Part shown: positions 1 to 6,660 of the stretch, in pieces
Numbering within the stretch: position 1 is the first letter of the stretch
Layout: each line of letters begins with the position of its first letter
From: Lentimicrobiaceae bacterium
GTDB lineage: Bacteria > Bacteroidota > Bacteroidia > Bacteroidales > JALOCA01
Assembly (NCBI GenBank): GCA_023227965.1
Contig: JALOCA010000055.1
Coordinates: 1 to 14,109 of the forward strand
Direction: 5' to 3'
DNA: 14,109 nt
The notes under the pieces: model-generated
Database searches by the model: none
Told to the model about the DNA's origin: nothing
What the model saw: only the letters and a program-made list of their open reading frames with translations
Program-made: the position numbers and the translations under genes

Positions 1-646
1 CAGCCGTAACTATTTCTGTTTTGTAAATGGATTGAGGTTTCCCGTCAATAATAGCTTCCTTATGGTAAAGGTCAATAACAGCTTTTAAATGTAGTGAGTC
101 GCTCATTTTTTCAGGGATTGTATCCACTGCGATACGGCAAATATATTCTCCGCTTTGTAAGTGTTGTGTGCTGATTTGGTGTATTTGTCCGGATGAAAGA
201 GTGCAACAGGCTGTTATCCGGTAAAGTTCTTCATACTTGTTGTTAATATTTTTTGTGGCTTCCTGCTGGTAATAATCACTCATCCCGTTGAATGCAGCTT
301 TTTTAAGTGAGAAAATTGTCAGAGCGCGTAGTAAAGCCTGTTCTTTTCCTGTAAGCGAATCCAATTCGGGGTCAGAAATTCCAATAACGGTTATTTTGTT
401 GTTTTCCTGTGGCAGTGGCGTACAAAAATCACCGGGAAGGGCAATATTTACCGGAATTACATTGCAATTTTCTGCTGTATAATTTTGGATTTCTTTTTCC
501 AGAATGCGGTCAATAGAGTTTCTGCTTTTAGCAGGAAGTTCCTGGCAATTTATTCTTACACAGTAAAGCAAAAAAAAGGAAAGGCAACTGCAAAACCCAA
601 CTGCAAAAATGCCAATTTTTTTATAGAAGGTTCTCTGCTTTTTCAT
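1..646 (-). CDS. Hypothetical membrane-anchored or exported protein, C-terminus cut by window edge
   Basis: The frame is open from an ATG at 646-644 to the left edge, giving 215 codons with no stop, so the C-terminus lies outside the window. The N-terminus is basic (MKKQR) and followed by a hydrophobic stretch at residues 11-30, consistent with a signal peptide or N-terminal anchor; cysteines at 19, 21 and 29 allow no confident lipobox. Residues 86-130 run from a beta-strand-like VIGIS segment through a D-x-L-x-x-L-T-x-x-E motif into an Ala/Leu-rich amphipathic helix (EQALLRALTIFSLKKAA). The neighbouring upstream gene has the same arrangement (VGES, T-S-K-K-K, ALSEARAGLAS), loosely like LPP20-type lipoproteins, so the two may be related. 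It lies 180 bp downstream of that gene on the same strand. I do not recognise a specific function. That this is a real gene is likely; the family link is inference. Confidence 0.7.
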   Translation of the reverse strand, partial: MKKQRTFYKKIGIFAVGFCSCLSFFLLYCVRINCQELPAKSRNSIDRILEKEIQNYTAENCNVIPVNIALPGDFCTPLPQENNKITVIGISDPELDSLTGKEQALLRALTIFSLKKAAFNGMSDYYQQEATKNINNKYEELYRITACCTLSSGQIHQISTQHLQSGEYICRIAVDTIPEKMSDSLHLKAVIDLYHKEAIIDGKPQSIYKTEIVTA

Positions 647-721
647 ATGTAAGATGTCAATAATCAAATATCCAGCAAAATTCATCCATACCGCTTTCTA
701 TGCACAAAAGAAAACCCGAAG

Positions 722-815
722 AAAAGTTGTCTCAGCTTTACAGTTTATTGAAAAAATATGATTTAAAGCTATTTACAATAGCTGAAAGTAGAAAACAGAA
801 GCCGGGACAACTTTT
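722..815 (-). other. Long imperfect hairpin between two minus-strand genes
   Basis: The arms at 722-738 and 799-815 are inverted repeats. Ten outer pairs are perfect (AAAAGTTGTC with GACAACTTTT), then comes one mismatch and six more pairs including a G-U. A second perfect hairpin sits inside: AGCTAT (767-772), loop TTACA, ATAGCT (778-783). The element starts 11 bp after the stop of the gene ending at 827 and its 3' arm on the minus strand ends in TTTT. It could be a terminator or 3' stabilising structure of that gene, or a small dispersed repeat. The pairing is read directly; the role is inferred. Confidence 0.5.
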
Positions 816-826
816 TATTCTGTTAA

Positions 827-1411
827 TTATTGAGCTTGCTTGTTCATCTCGTCTTCAAAAGTTTTTTTGAACTTTTCGTAGTTGTAATCAATTTTCAGCA
901 TTTCATCGTTGCTTAGCCGGTTGCTAATAGACTGGAGCAGTTCGCTTCCACCCAATTCGATACAAACATAGGTTTTGAAATTGCCTGTCTTCGTTTTGGT
1001 CATTTTTTCACAAATGATGCGTGTACCTGTAAGTTTCTGGTTGATTACTTCGCGGGTAAGTCCTTCGTAACGTTCCATCAAGTCTTCTTTGTTGTTGTGT
1101 TCACCTGATTTCAGATAGTTGTCAATAACGCCTTTGATAAGGGTTTGCATTTGCGATGCAAGTCCGGCACGGGCTTCACTTAAGGCTTTCTTTTTCGACG
1201 TCATTTGGTCCATGCTTTCGCCTACTGCACTGAAACGAAGACGCTGAGCATCGGAAAGATATTCGCCTCCTGCACAAAGTACCGAAATTTCAGTTTCTTC
1301 CTGATCTTTAAGCGTAGCAGCCTTTTTTGAAGATTTGCACGATTGCGAAATAATAGAAATGCCGACAATAAGAAGCAGCCCGACAAACAGTTTTGTAAAT
1401 GTGTTTTTCAT
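827..1411 (-). CDS. Putative exported lipoprotein, LPP20-like arrangement
   Basis: A 194-aa protein starting with a typical export signal: MKNTFTK, then a hydrophobic core at residues 8-21, then S-Q-S-C with Cys25 as the probable lipidated residue. That lipobox is loose, as is common in Bacteroidota. The mature part has a short linker (26-45), a segment around residues 58-95 with AVGES and a long Ala-rich helix (ALSEARAGLASQMQ), then a beta segment (TGTRIIC 128-134, FKTYVCIEL 145-153) and a charged helical C-terminus. This helix-then-strand order resembles LPP20/FlgT-like lipoprotein domains, but I cannot confirm the family. The next gene downstream (1-646) appears to share the architecture. 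The ATG at 1411-1409 fits the signal peptide. No clear promoter was seen. A role in the envelope is inferred from the signal only. Confidence 0.8.
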   Translation of the reverse strand: MKNTFTKLFVGLLLIVGISIISQSCKSSKKAATLKDQEETEISVLCAGGEYLSDAQRLRFSAVGESMDQMTSKKKALSEARAGLASQMQTLIKGVIDNYLKSGEHNNKEDLMERYEGLTREVINQKLTGTRIICEKMTKTKTGNFKTYVCIELGGSELLQSISNRLSNDEMLKIDYNYEKFKKTFEDEMNKQAQ

Positions 1412-1777
1412 AAGTTGGTAAATTTAAGTTAATAATCATGTTTTAATACCGCCAGTAAAAATAATAATAAAAAACAATATATTTTAGTTTCTTTAAATAT
1501 ATTTTTTAATTGGAAAAGCAGGTTGTATTCAGCACCGGAAAATAAAAAAAATATTGGACCAGCCCAACGTTGAAAGTACAGGGTAATAATCACATAACAT
1601 AGCAGTAATTTAATGGTTTTTTATTACTTTTAAAAGTATAAAAACAGAACCTAAATGAAAGCGGAGAATTCTATCCTACAAATGAGAAATGTTTCAAAGG
1701 TTGCAAAAGAACAGAAAGTTCTATATAAAAAAGAAGAGGGTTGTAAAAAAAACAAAATATCAATTAATGCCCAAAAG
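1412..1777. other. Gene-free AT-rich intergenic region
   Basis: This 366-bp stretch separates the end of the MORN lipoprotein gene from the start of the 194-aa lipoprotein gene, both minus strand. It should hold the promoter of the latter. I see only a weak candidate close to the start codon (TAAATTTA, 7 of 8 matches to TAnnTTTG) and do not annotate it. There is a perfect 14-bp palindrome at 1625-1638 (TACTTTTAAAAGTA) and a weak 5-bp hairpin at 1708-1722 (AGAAC/GTTCT) with a short T run on the minus strand, a poor terminator candidate for the MORN gene. No RNA gene or convincing open frame was found. Confidence 0.6.
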
Positions 1778-2428
1778 TTAGTATATTTTTTCCTGTATTT
1801 TTTTATCATTTTGCCAGACAATTACTTTTGCCAGTTTTTCGTCCATGGTATAAATTTTTTCTTCACCGTTTCGTTTCCCATTGGTGTAGGATACTTCACG
1901 TTCGACGGTACCACGAGGATATTTTTTTACCAATATGCCACAGCCATTTTTAAAAATGCCTTTTCCAAACACCTTGCCATCAATGTCATAATATAACCAT
2001 TCTCCATCAAAAATTCCCATCCTGTAATTACCGGAAACTTTCGGCATCCCGTTTTCATACCACTGACGATAGGCACCATGCAGGGTGTCTTTTATATAAT
2101 TTTCTTCCGAAATTTTTTTGCCGGCATCATTCCATGAAGTAACAATTCCATAGAGCCTGTCGTTTTGGTAATCGGCACTGTAAATCACTATTCCATTTGG
2201 TGTATAACGGATAAGTTTTCCGTTTAATTTGTCATCTTTGTAGGTACATTGCATCTGCCGGTTACCGTCTTCGTAGTAAAAGACTGCCAAACCGTTCATT
2301 TTGCCACCTGATTTGCTGATTTCAAACTTGCAATTTCCATTATCCCAGTATCCTTTATCTTTGGGCTGGCAGGCGCTGATTAAAAAAAGAAGAGATAAAA
2401 CACCCGTTCTGAAAAATGCTTTATTCAT
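1778..2428 (-). CDS. MORN-repeat (YwqK-like) lipoprotein
   Basis: The frame is open from 2470, but the internal ATG at 2428 is preferred. It gives a clean lipoprotein signal (MNKAFFRTGVLSLLFLISAC, lipobox LISAC, Cys20) and leaves a 10-bp gap after the upstream gene, whereas the longer form overlaps that gene by 32 bp and buries the signal. The resulting 216-aa protein is made mainly of MORN-type repeats of about 22-24 residues with NG/DG turns and Y/W-rich strands: KMNGLAVFYYEDG, LNGKLIRYTPNG, LYGIVTSWNDAG, LHGAYRQWYENG, FDGEWLYYDIDG, then RNGEEKIY near the end. Such proteins are often labelled antitoxin YwqK by homology; no toxin partner is nearby, so that label should not be read as function. 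It is probably anchored in the outer or inner membrane facing the periplasm. It is the last gene of the rmuC-rlmB-glycosyltransferase cluster. Confidence 0.85.
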   Translation of the reverse strand: MNKAFFRTGVLSLLFLISACQPKDKGYWDNGNCKFEISKSGGKMNGLAVFYYEDGNRQMQCTYKDDKLNGKLIRYTPNGIVIYSADYQNDRLYGIVTSWNDAGKKISEENYIKDTLHGAYRQWYENGMPKVSGNYRMGIFDGEWLYYDIDGKVFGKGIFKNGCGILVKKYPRGTVEREVSYTNGKRNGEEKIYTMDEKLAKVIVWQNDKKIQEKIY

Positions 2429-2438
2429 TGCTTTACAA

Positions 2439-4340
2439 TTATTGAAATTGGATGCAAAAATCGTCTGCAAAAATCGTTTTTTTCTGGGGATTCCAGAGAT
2501 AAATTTTTATTAAATCACCCTTTTTTACTCCAGCCGGAAGATTACACCGAAAAAAGCCTTGATTCCAGGTATTTGGATTTAAAAAATACTGTATTTCCCT
2601 TCCCGCCCAAAATACCGGTTTTTTGTCGGCAGATGAAATATCCACTACCAGAATTGCTTTTGCCGAAGTATCAGAAAGCATTGCCCAAAGGCTTATTTTT
2701 ATCTTAGATGGGATTTTCCCTGAATATTTCTGCACAGGGATGGTGATATTCAGCCCATATTCGTGTAATGAATCCAGTTTCAGGGAATATCTGCCATTTT
2801 TTACACAGGAAGTACAGCGCAATACTGAATCTACTCCCAGCACAGCAGCATTTTCCATATCTGTTTTGAGTGTGAACAAAACTTTTTCTCCGGCTACCTG
2901 CTTAATAGGTTTTTTTGAGAAAAGTGTTGCCCGCGACATACCGGAATAGTCATGATCTTCTATCACATACGGATATTTTGTTTGAATAATATCATACACT
3001 TCTTCCTGAACGCTTTTAGTCCATGCATAAGCGAAATACCCTGCTGAAGAAGCATCTACTACCTGTTTCAGCTCCCGAAAATCGTTGTTACCATCATTTT
3101 TTGTTTGCAAAAATGTAACCGGATGGTGTAACTGTTTCAGATAATAATTGATATACCAAACATTATTTGCCTGAAGAGCCTTGGCAACATTTTCTTCTCC
3201 AAACTGCTCGTCCCAGACACAGAGTTTGGCAGCTACATCTTTAAATTCTCCGAAGTGTTGCGTAGAGTAATATTTTTTCCCGGAAACGGTAGAAAAAATA
3301 CCAGTAAACAAAAAGATTACCAGTAAAGTAGTAGTACCTACATTAATTTTTTGTGGCAAAAAAGAAAAAAGAAAAAATAGTAGAAAAGGAAAAGAAAACA
3401 GCAGAATGGAATATTGTAAAACCGGATTTCGCAAAATGGAATAAAAATAGCCGATCAAAAAAGGAAGCAGAAAAAACAGCAATGCCAACAACTGAAAACG
3501 GTTGAACCGGTTTTTTTTAAATCGCAGAATGATGGGAATCAGAAAAAACAGGACAAAAATGATGACAATCAGTAGCGAGCCATTGAAAGCATAAAACAAA
3601 TAGTCTGTTATCCAACCGGGATGGGGTTTGCCCAGCCAGCCGCTTTCGCCACCCACGCCTCCAATGGCAAACTGGTATAAAAATATCTTTAAATTAGGAA
3701 GATAGAGTATTGCTGCGGTTATTCCGGAAAGGATGTATTTTATCCGGTTCGTTTTTTTTAGATAGAAAAATCCTGTAATTCCTACGATGACAACAAAAAG
3801 GAAGCTGTAGTTATGGCTGTAAGCAGCCAACACCACGGAAAGGAAAAAGCCTGCATAATTCAGCCAATGGGATTTCTGGTTGAACAGAATTTTTGTCCAA
3901 AACCAAACCGTAGCCAGCGAAAACAGTAATCCCGGGCTGTAAGGACGTGCCAACTGACTGTAAAGCAGGAAATATTCCAGCACAGCCATTGCTGATGCCG
4001 AAAACAAAGCGGTAACTTCGCCAAACCAGCGACGCGCAATCAGGAAAGCAATCCCAACCGAAAAAATTCCGGCAAGCACGAAGGGAAAACGTACGGCAGC
4101 TACCGAATTTCCAAGGATTTTTACCCAATAATACAAAAACACCTGTACTCCTGCAGGATGGAAATCTCCTTTCATCACGCCGAACTGAATCAGGTCGTGA
4201 AAGTTTTTATATCCGAGCCGGTAAAGGGCACTCAATTCATCGTTGCTTAGCGACCAGGAAGCATAATGATAAAACCTAAGCACACTGGCACATAAAATTA
4301 CCAGCAAAAACAGCCATTCCGCAGGATGTTTCCTCAGCAT
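2439..4340 (-). CDS. GT39/PMT-family membrane glycosyltransferase with C-terminal beta-rich domain
   Basis: A 633-aa polytopic membrane protein. The N-terminal half (about 8-350) has around ten or more hydrophobic segments. After the first membrane helix comes WSLSNDELSALYR with the acidic pair Asp34-Glu35, the position of the catalytic Asp in PMT/ArnT-type (GT-C fold) enzymes. It is followed by GDFHPAG (58-64) and YSQLARPYS (127-135), both typical of the PMT_2/GT39 group. These enzymes transfer sugars from polyprenyl-phosphate donors on the periplasmic side; the acceptor (protein, lipid or glycan) cannot be read from sequence. Residues 350-480 look like a soluble domain. Residues about 485-633 look like a beta-sandwich, carbohydrate-binding-like module ending in FADDFCIQF, a pattern seen at the end of galactose-binding folds. 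The gene begins 2 bp after the rlmB stop and is probably co-transcribed with it. The C-terminal domain assignment is tentative. Confidence 0.82.
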   Translation of the reverse strand: MLRKHPAEWLFLLVILCASVLRFYHYASWSLSNDELSALYRLGYKNFHDLIQFGVMKGDFHPAGVQVFLYYWVKILGNSVAAVRFPFVLAGIFSVGIAFLIARRWFGEVTALFSASAMAVLEYFLLYSQLARPYSPGLLFSLATVWFWTKILFNQKSHWLNYAGFFLSVVLAAYSHNYSFLFVVIVGITGFFYLKKTNRIKYILSGITAAILYLPNLKIFLYQFAIGGVGGESGWLGKPHPGWITDYLFYAFNGSLLIVIIFVLFFLIPIILRFKKNRFNRFQLLALLFFLLPFLIGYFYSILRNPVLQYSILLFSFPFLLFFLFSFLPQKINVGTTTLLVIFLFTGIFSTVSGKKYYSTQHFGEFKDVAAKLCVWDEQFGEENVAKALQANNVWYINYYLKQLHHPVTFLQTKNDGNNDFRELKQVVDASSAGYFAYAWTKSVQEEVYDIIQTKYPYVIEDHDYSGMSRATLFSKKPIKQVAGEKVLFTLKTDMENAAVLGVDSVLRCTSCVKNGRYSLKLDSLHEYGLNITIPVQKYSGKIPSKIKISLWAMLSDTSAKAILVVDISSADKKPVFWAGREIQYFLNPNTWNQGFFRCNLPAGVKKGDLIKIYLWNPQKKTIFADDFCIQFQ

Positions 4341-4342
4341 GT

Positions 4343-5089
4343 TTATTTGGAAAGGTTACTTCTTTGTTTTACTACCTCGTACAAAAGAATTCCGGCAGCC
4401 ACGCTTACGTTGAGCGAAGCAATTTCGCCAAGCAATGGAATCTTCACCTGTAAATCTGCTTTTTTTAGGTATTCATGCGAAATACCGTCTTCTTCCGAAC
4501 CGAGCAGCAATGCCGTAGGCAGACTGTAATCTGCCGAATAATACAACTTATCTGCTTTTTCGGTAGCAGCCACCACCTGAAAACCATACTCTTTCAAGAC
4601 ATCAAGGGTAAATTTCAGATTGGGTTCGCGACAAACAGGGATGTGATGCAAAGCTCCGGCAGAGGTCTTCACTGCATCGGCATTCATTTGTGCACTGCCT
4701 TTTTCTGGAACCACTATGGCATCGGCTCCGGCACATTCGGCGGTACGGGCGATGGCTCCCAGATTGCGTACGTCGGTAATACGGTCTAAAACAATTACCA
4801 ACGGTACTTTGCCACTTTCAAAAACTTCGGGAAGAATATCATCGAGGCGTTGGTAGGTTACAAACGAAAGAAAAGCCACTATTCCCTGATGATTGTTGTT
4901 GGTAAGACGGTTAAGTTTTTCCGGAGGTACATACTGAAAAGGTATTTTTCGTTCTTTCACTTCTTTCCAGAGTTCAAAAAACAGTTCTCCTTTCAGTCCG
5001 TTCTGGATAAAAAGTTTGTCAATGTCTTTTCCCGAATGGATGGCTTCCATCACCGGACGTATGCCGTAAATTAAATTATCGTTTTTCAA
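4343..5089 (-). CDS. rlmB: 23S rRNA (guanosine-2251-2'-O)-methyltransferase RlmB (SpoU/TrmH family)
   Basis: A 248-aa SPOUT methyltransferase that would methylate the ribose of G2251 in the 23S P-loop using S-adenosylmethionine. The N-terminal substrate-binding domain begins with IYGIRPVMEAI. The three SpoU motifs are complete: motif 1 around 102-116 (DRITDVRNLGAIART, with Asn109 and Arg115), motif 2 at 194-203 (LLLGSEEDGI), and motif 3 at 217-233 (IPLLGEIASLNVSVAAG, with Glu222, Ser225, Asn227) forming the trefoil knot. Length fits RlmB; other TrmH-family rRNA methylases are less likely because of the typical N-terminus. The start is TTG at 5089-5087: an in-frame stop (TAA at 5095-5093) lies just upstream and the next ATG (codon 14) would remove a conserved part. 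It starts 11 bp after rmuC and ends 2 bp before the glycosyltransferase gene. Confidence 0.93.
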   Translation of the reverse strand: MKNDNLIYGIRPVMEAIHSGKDIDKLFIQNGLKGELFFELWKEVKERKIPFQYVPPEKLNRLTNNNHQGIVAFLSFVTYQRLDDILPEVFESGKVPLVIVLDRITDVRNLGAIARTAECAGADAIVVPEKGSAQMNADAVKTSAGALHHIPVCREPNLKFTLDVLKEYGFQVVAATEKADKLYYSADYSLPTALLLGSEEDGISHEYLKKADLQVKIPLLGEIASLNVSVAAGILLYEVVKQRSNLSK

Positions 5090-5100
5090 ATTTTAAAGTA

Positions 5101-6474
5101 TTATTTGTTTTCTTCTTCTAACAATTCTCCGTTTTGTCGGTATTTATCCGGAATCACTTTACTTACTTTTACACCCAGTTCGCGAAGTTTTTCCACCCTG
5201 CCAATAAGATTCCCGCTACCGGTACTAAGTTTCTTTTCGGCATCGGAAAAAGTGTTTTGCAGTGTGTTGAGCTGGGTACTTATTTTTTTCATATCTTCCA
5301 GGAAAGAGACAAACTTGTCGTACAGGTTTCCGCCGTGGCGGGCAATCTCCAGTGCGTTTTGTGTTTGCTTTTCCTGTTTCCATATGGAAGCAATCGTACG
5401 TAATGTAGCCAGCAGGGTAGTAGGACTTACAATCACAATTTTTCGTTCCCATGCAAAAGTAAATAATTCTACATCTGTTTGGATAGCCGTGCTGAATGCG
5501 GCTTCCACAGGCATAAAAAGAAGTACAAAATCAGGAGAATCGAAAAGTTCCGCCGACTGGTAATTTTTTTCGCTCAGCCCTTTTATGTGACTGCGGAGAG
5601 CTTCAATATGCTGCTTCAGGTAACGGTCGCGGTCGTCCTGGCTTTCGGCATTTACGAAAGCTTCATAGGCAACCAGAGTAACTTTGGAGTCAATGATAAT
5701 ATGCTTATTATCAGGAAGCCGGATAATCACATCGGGACGAATAGGGCTTCCTTGTTCGTTGCGGGCAGTAAACTGTGTTTCGTATTCCACACCCTTGGTA
5801 AGTCCAGAACGCTCCAGCACTCTTTCCAATATGATTTCGCCCCAGTTTCCCTGTTTTTTTACATCGCCTTTCAGTGCTTTGGTGAGATTTTCGGCATCCT
5901 GACTCAGCTTGCGATTCAGATCGAAAAGGCTTCTTACTTCCTGTTTCAGGCTTACTTTGTCGCGTGTTTCATTCTCATAGGCATCTTTTACCATTTTCCG
6001 GAAATCGGTAAGATTTTCCTTCAACGGATTGAGGATTTCTCCCAGATTTTTCACATTGGCTTCGGTGAATTCCCTTGAGTTTTGCTTCAGAATTTCGTTG
6101 GCAAGATTTTTAAATTCGGCGGAAAATCTGGTTTGTAAGTCTTCCATTTCCTGCTTCTGGGTGGAAAGTTTCTCCTGCATGTTCCGGAAGATTTCCTCAG
6201 AACGGGCAAGGCGGTCTGCCTGTGCGGCAACTCGTTCGCGTTCGGTAAACAGCTCGTTTTGCATTTTCACAGATTCTTCCTGCAAAAGGTTGAGCCTTTC
6301 CTGGATTATTCCCTTTTGTTTTTCTGTCTCAGCAAGTTTAAGCAGATTTTCCTTTTCAAGGTTCGCAATCTGGTCGTTGAGTTTTTGTTGTGTCGAACGT
6401 TGTTTATTCAGGGCTATTACCCAGCCAAGAATTATTCCAACTAAAAGTCCTGTAAAAAGATACAAAAAAGTCAT
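5101..6474 (-). CDS. rmuC: DNA recombination protein RmuC
   Basis: A 457-aa protein with the RmuC family layout: an N-terminal membrane segment (residues 2-21), a long charged coiled coil (about 25-200), then the conserved RmuC domain (about 205-400). Conserved signatures are GNWGE at 209-213, RPDVIIRLP at 246-254, IDSK at 261-264, SPDFVLLFMPVEAAF at 313-327 and SPTTLLATLRTIASIWKQE at 350-368. Asp248, Asp262 and Lys264 fit a PD-(D/E)xK-like nuclease core. In E. coli, rmuC limits recombination at inverted repeats; the biochemical activity in Bacteroidota is not established by the sequence. It is the first gene of a tight cluster (11 bp to rlmB) and its upstream region should hold the promoter, although I saw only a weak 7-of-8 match (TATTTTTA) close to the start. 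Start ATG at 6474 places the membrane anchor correctly. Confidence 0.95.
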   Translation of the reverse strand: MTFLYLFTGLLVGIILGWVIALNKQRSTQQKLNDQIANLEKENLLKLAETEKQKGIIQERLNLLQEESVKMQNELFTERERVAAQADRLARSEEIFRNMQEKLSTQKQEMEDLQTRFSAEFKNLANEILKQNSREFTEANVKNLGEILNPLKENLTDFRKMVKDAYENETRDKVSLKQEVRSLFDLNRKLSQDAENLTKALKGDVKKQGNWGEIILERVLERSGLTKGVEYETQFTARNEQGSPIRPDVIIRLPDNKHIIIDSKVTLVAYEAFVNAESQDDRDRYLKQHIEALRSHIKGLSEKNYQSAELFDSPDFVLLFMPVEAAFSTAIQTDVELFTFAWERKIVIVSPTTLLATLRTIASIWKQEKQTQNALEIARHGGNLYDKFVSFLEDMKKISTQLNTLQNTFSDAEKKLSTGSGNLIGRVEKLRELGVKVSKVIPDKYRQNGELLEEENK

Positions 6475-6595
6475 ATTCTTAAAAATAAGATGGTGTAAAA
6501 ATAATGAAATTTGTAAAGCTGAGCGAATTCATCGGAGCTGGTTTATTAAAAAGTAACCCTGACGGGCTTATATAGTGATATGGTTTATGTTTGCA

Positions 6596-6658
6596 GAATT
6601 ACAAATTCCACTATGTTTCGAGCTGTCCCGGTTTAGCCGGGATTCCGCTCAGCCGGGG
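6596..6658. repeat. Cluster of GC-rich hairpins (REP-like) downstream of the TlpA-type gene
   Basis: Two hairpins lie close together. The first is GAATT (6596-6600), loop ACA, AATTC (6604-6608). The second is TCCCGG (6626-6631), loop TTTAG, CCGGGA (6637-6642), enclosed by GAGC (6620-6623) and GCTC (6647-6650). AGCCGGG occurs twice (6635-6641 and 6651-6657), so CCCGG can pair with either copy. On the plus strand the second copy runs into TTTTATTTT at 6659-6667, which is terminator-like for plus-strand transcription although both flanking genes are on the minus strand. It may be a bidirectional or U-poor terminator for the gene ending at 6661, or a REP-type dispersed element. The structures are seen; the role is inferred. 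Confidence 0.5.
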
Positions 6659-6660
6659 TT

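Noticed and set aside
1704..1722. Terminator for the MORN lipoprotein gene
   Set aside because: The stem is only 5 bp of mostly A/T pairs with a short T run; too weak to annotate.
1655..1996. 113-codon plus-strand frame overlapping the end of the MORN lipoprotein gene
   Set aside because: Most of it is antisense to the MORN repeats; the remainder is low-complexity Lys-rich translation of AT-rich DNA with no recognisable signal.
1778..2428. Toxin-antitoxin system based on YwqK-like similarity of the MORN protein
   Set aside because: No toxin-like partner is adjacent; the neighbour is a glycosyltransferase and the protein has a lipoprotein signal.
2429..2470. Longer 230-aa start of the MORN lipoprotein
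   Set aside because: It would overlap the upstream gene by 32 bp and bury a clean lipoprotein signal; the ATG at 2428 fits better.
5479..6556. Plus-strand open frames of 199 and 175 codons opposite rmuC
   Set aside because: They lie antisense to a clearly conserved rmuC, show Phe/Ser-rich shadow composition and match no family. The same holds for plus-strand frames opposite rpsA (8431-9010, 9619-9870) and opposite rlmB and the glycosyltransferase gene.
6557..6566. Shared 10-mer CCCGTCAGGG (either strand) here and at 10266-10275 as a dispersed repeat
   Set aside because: A 10-base match between two places in 14 kb is expected many times by chance, and the flanks do not align.
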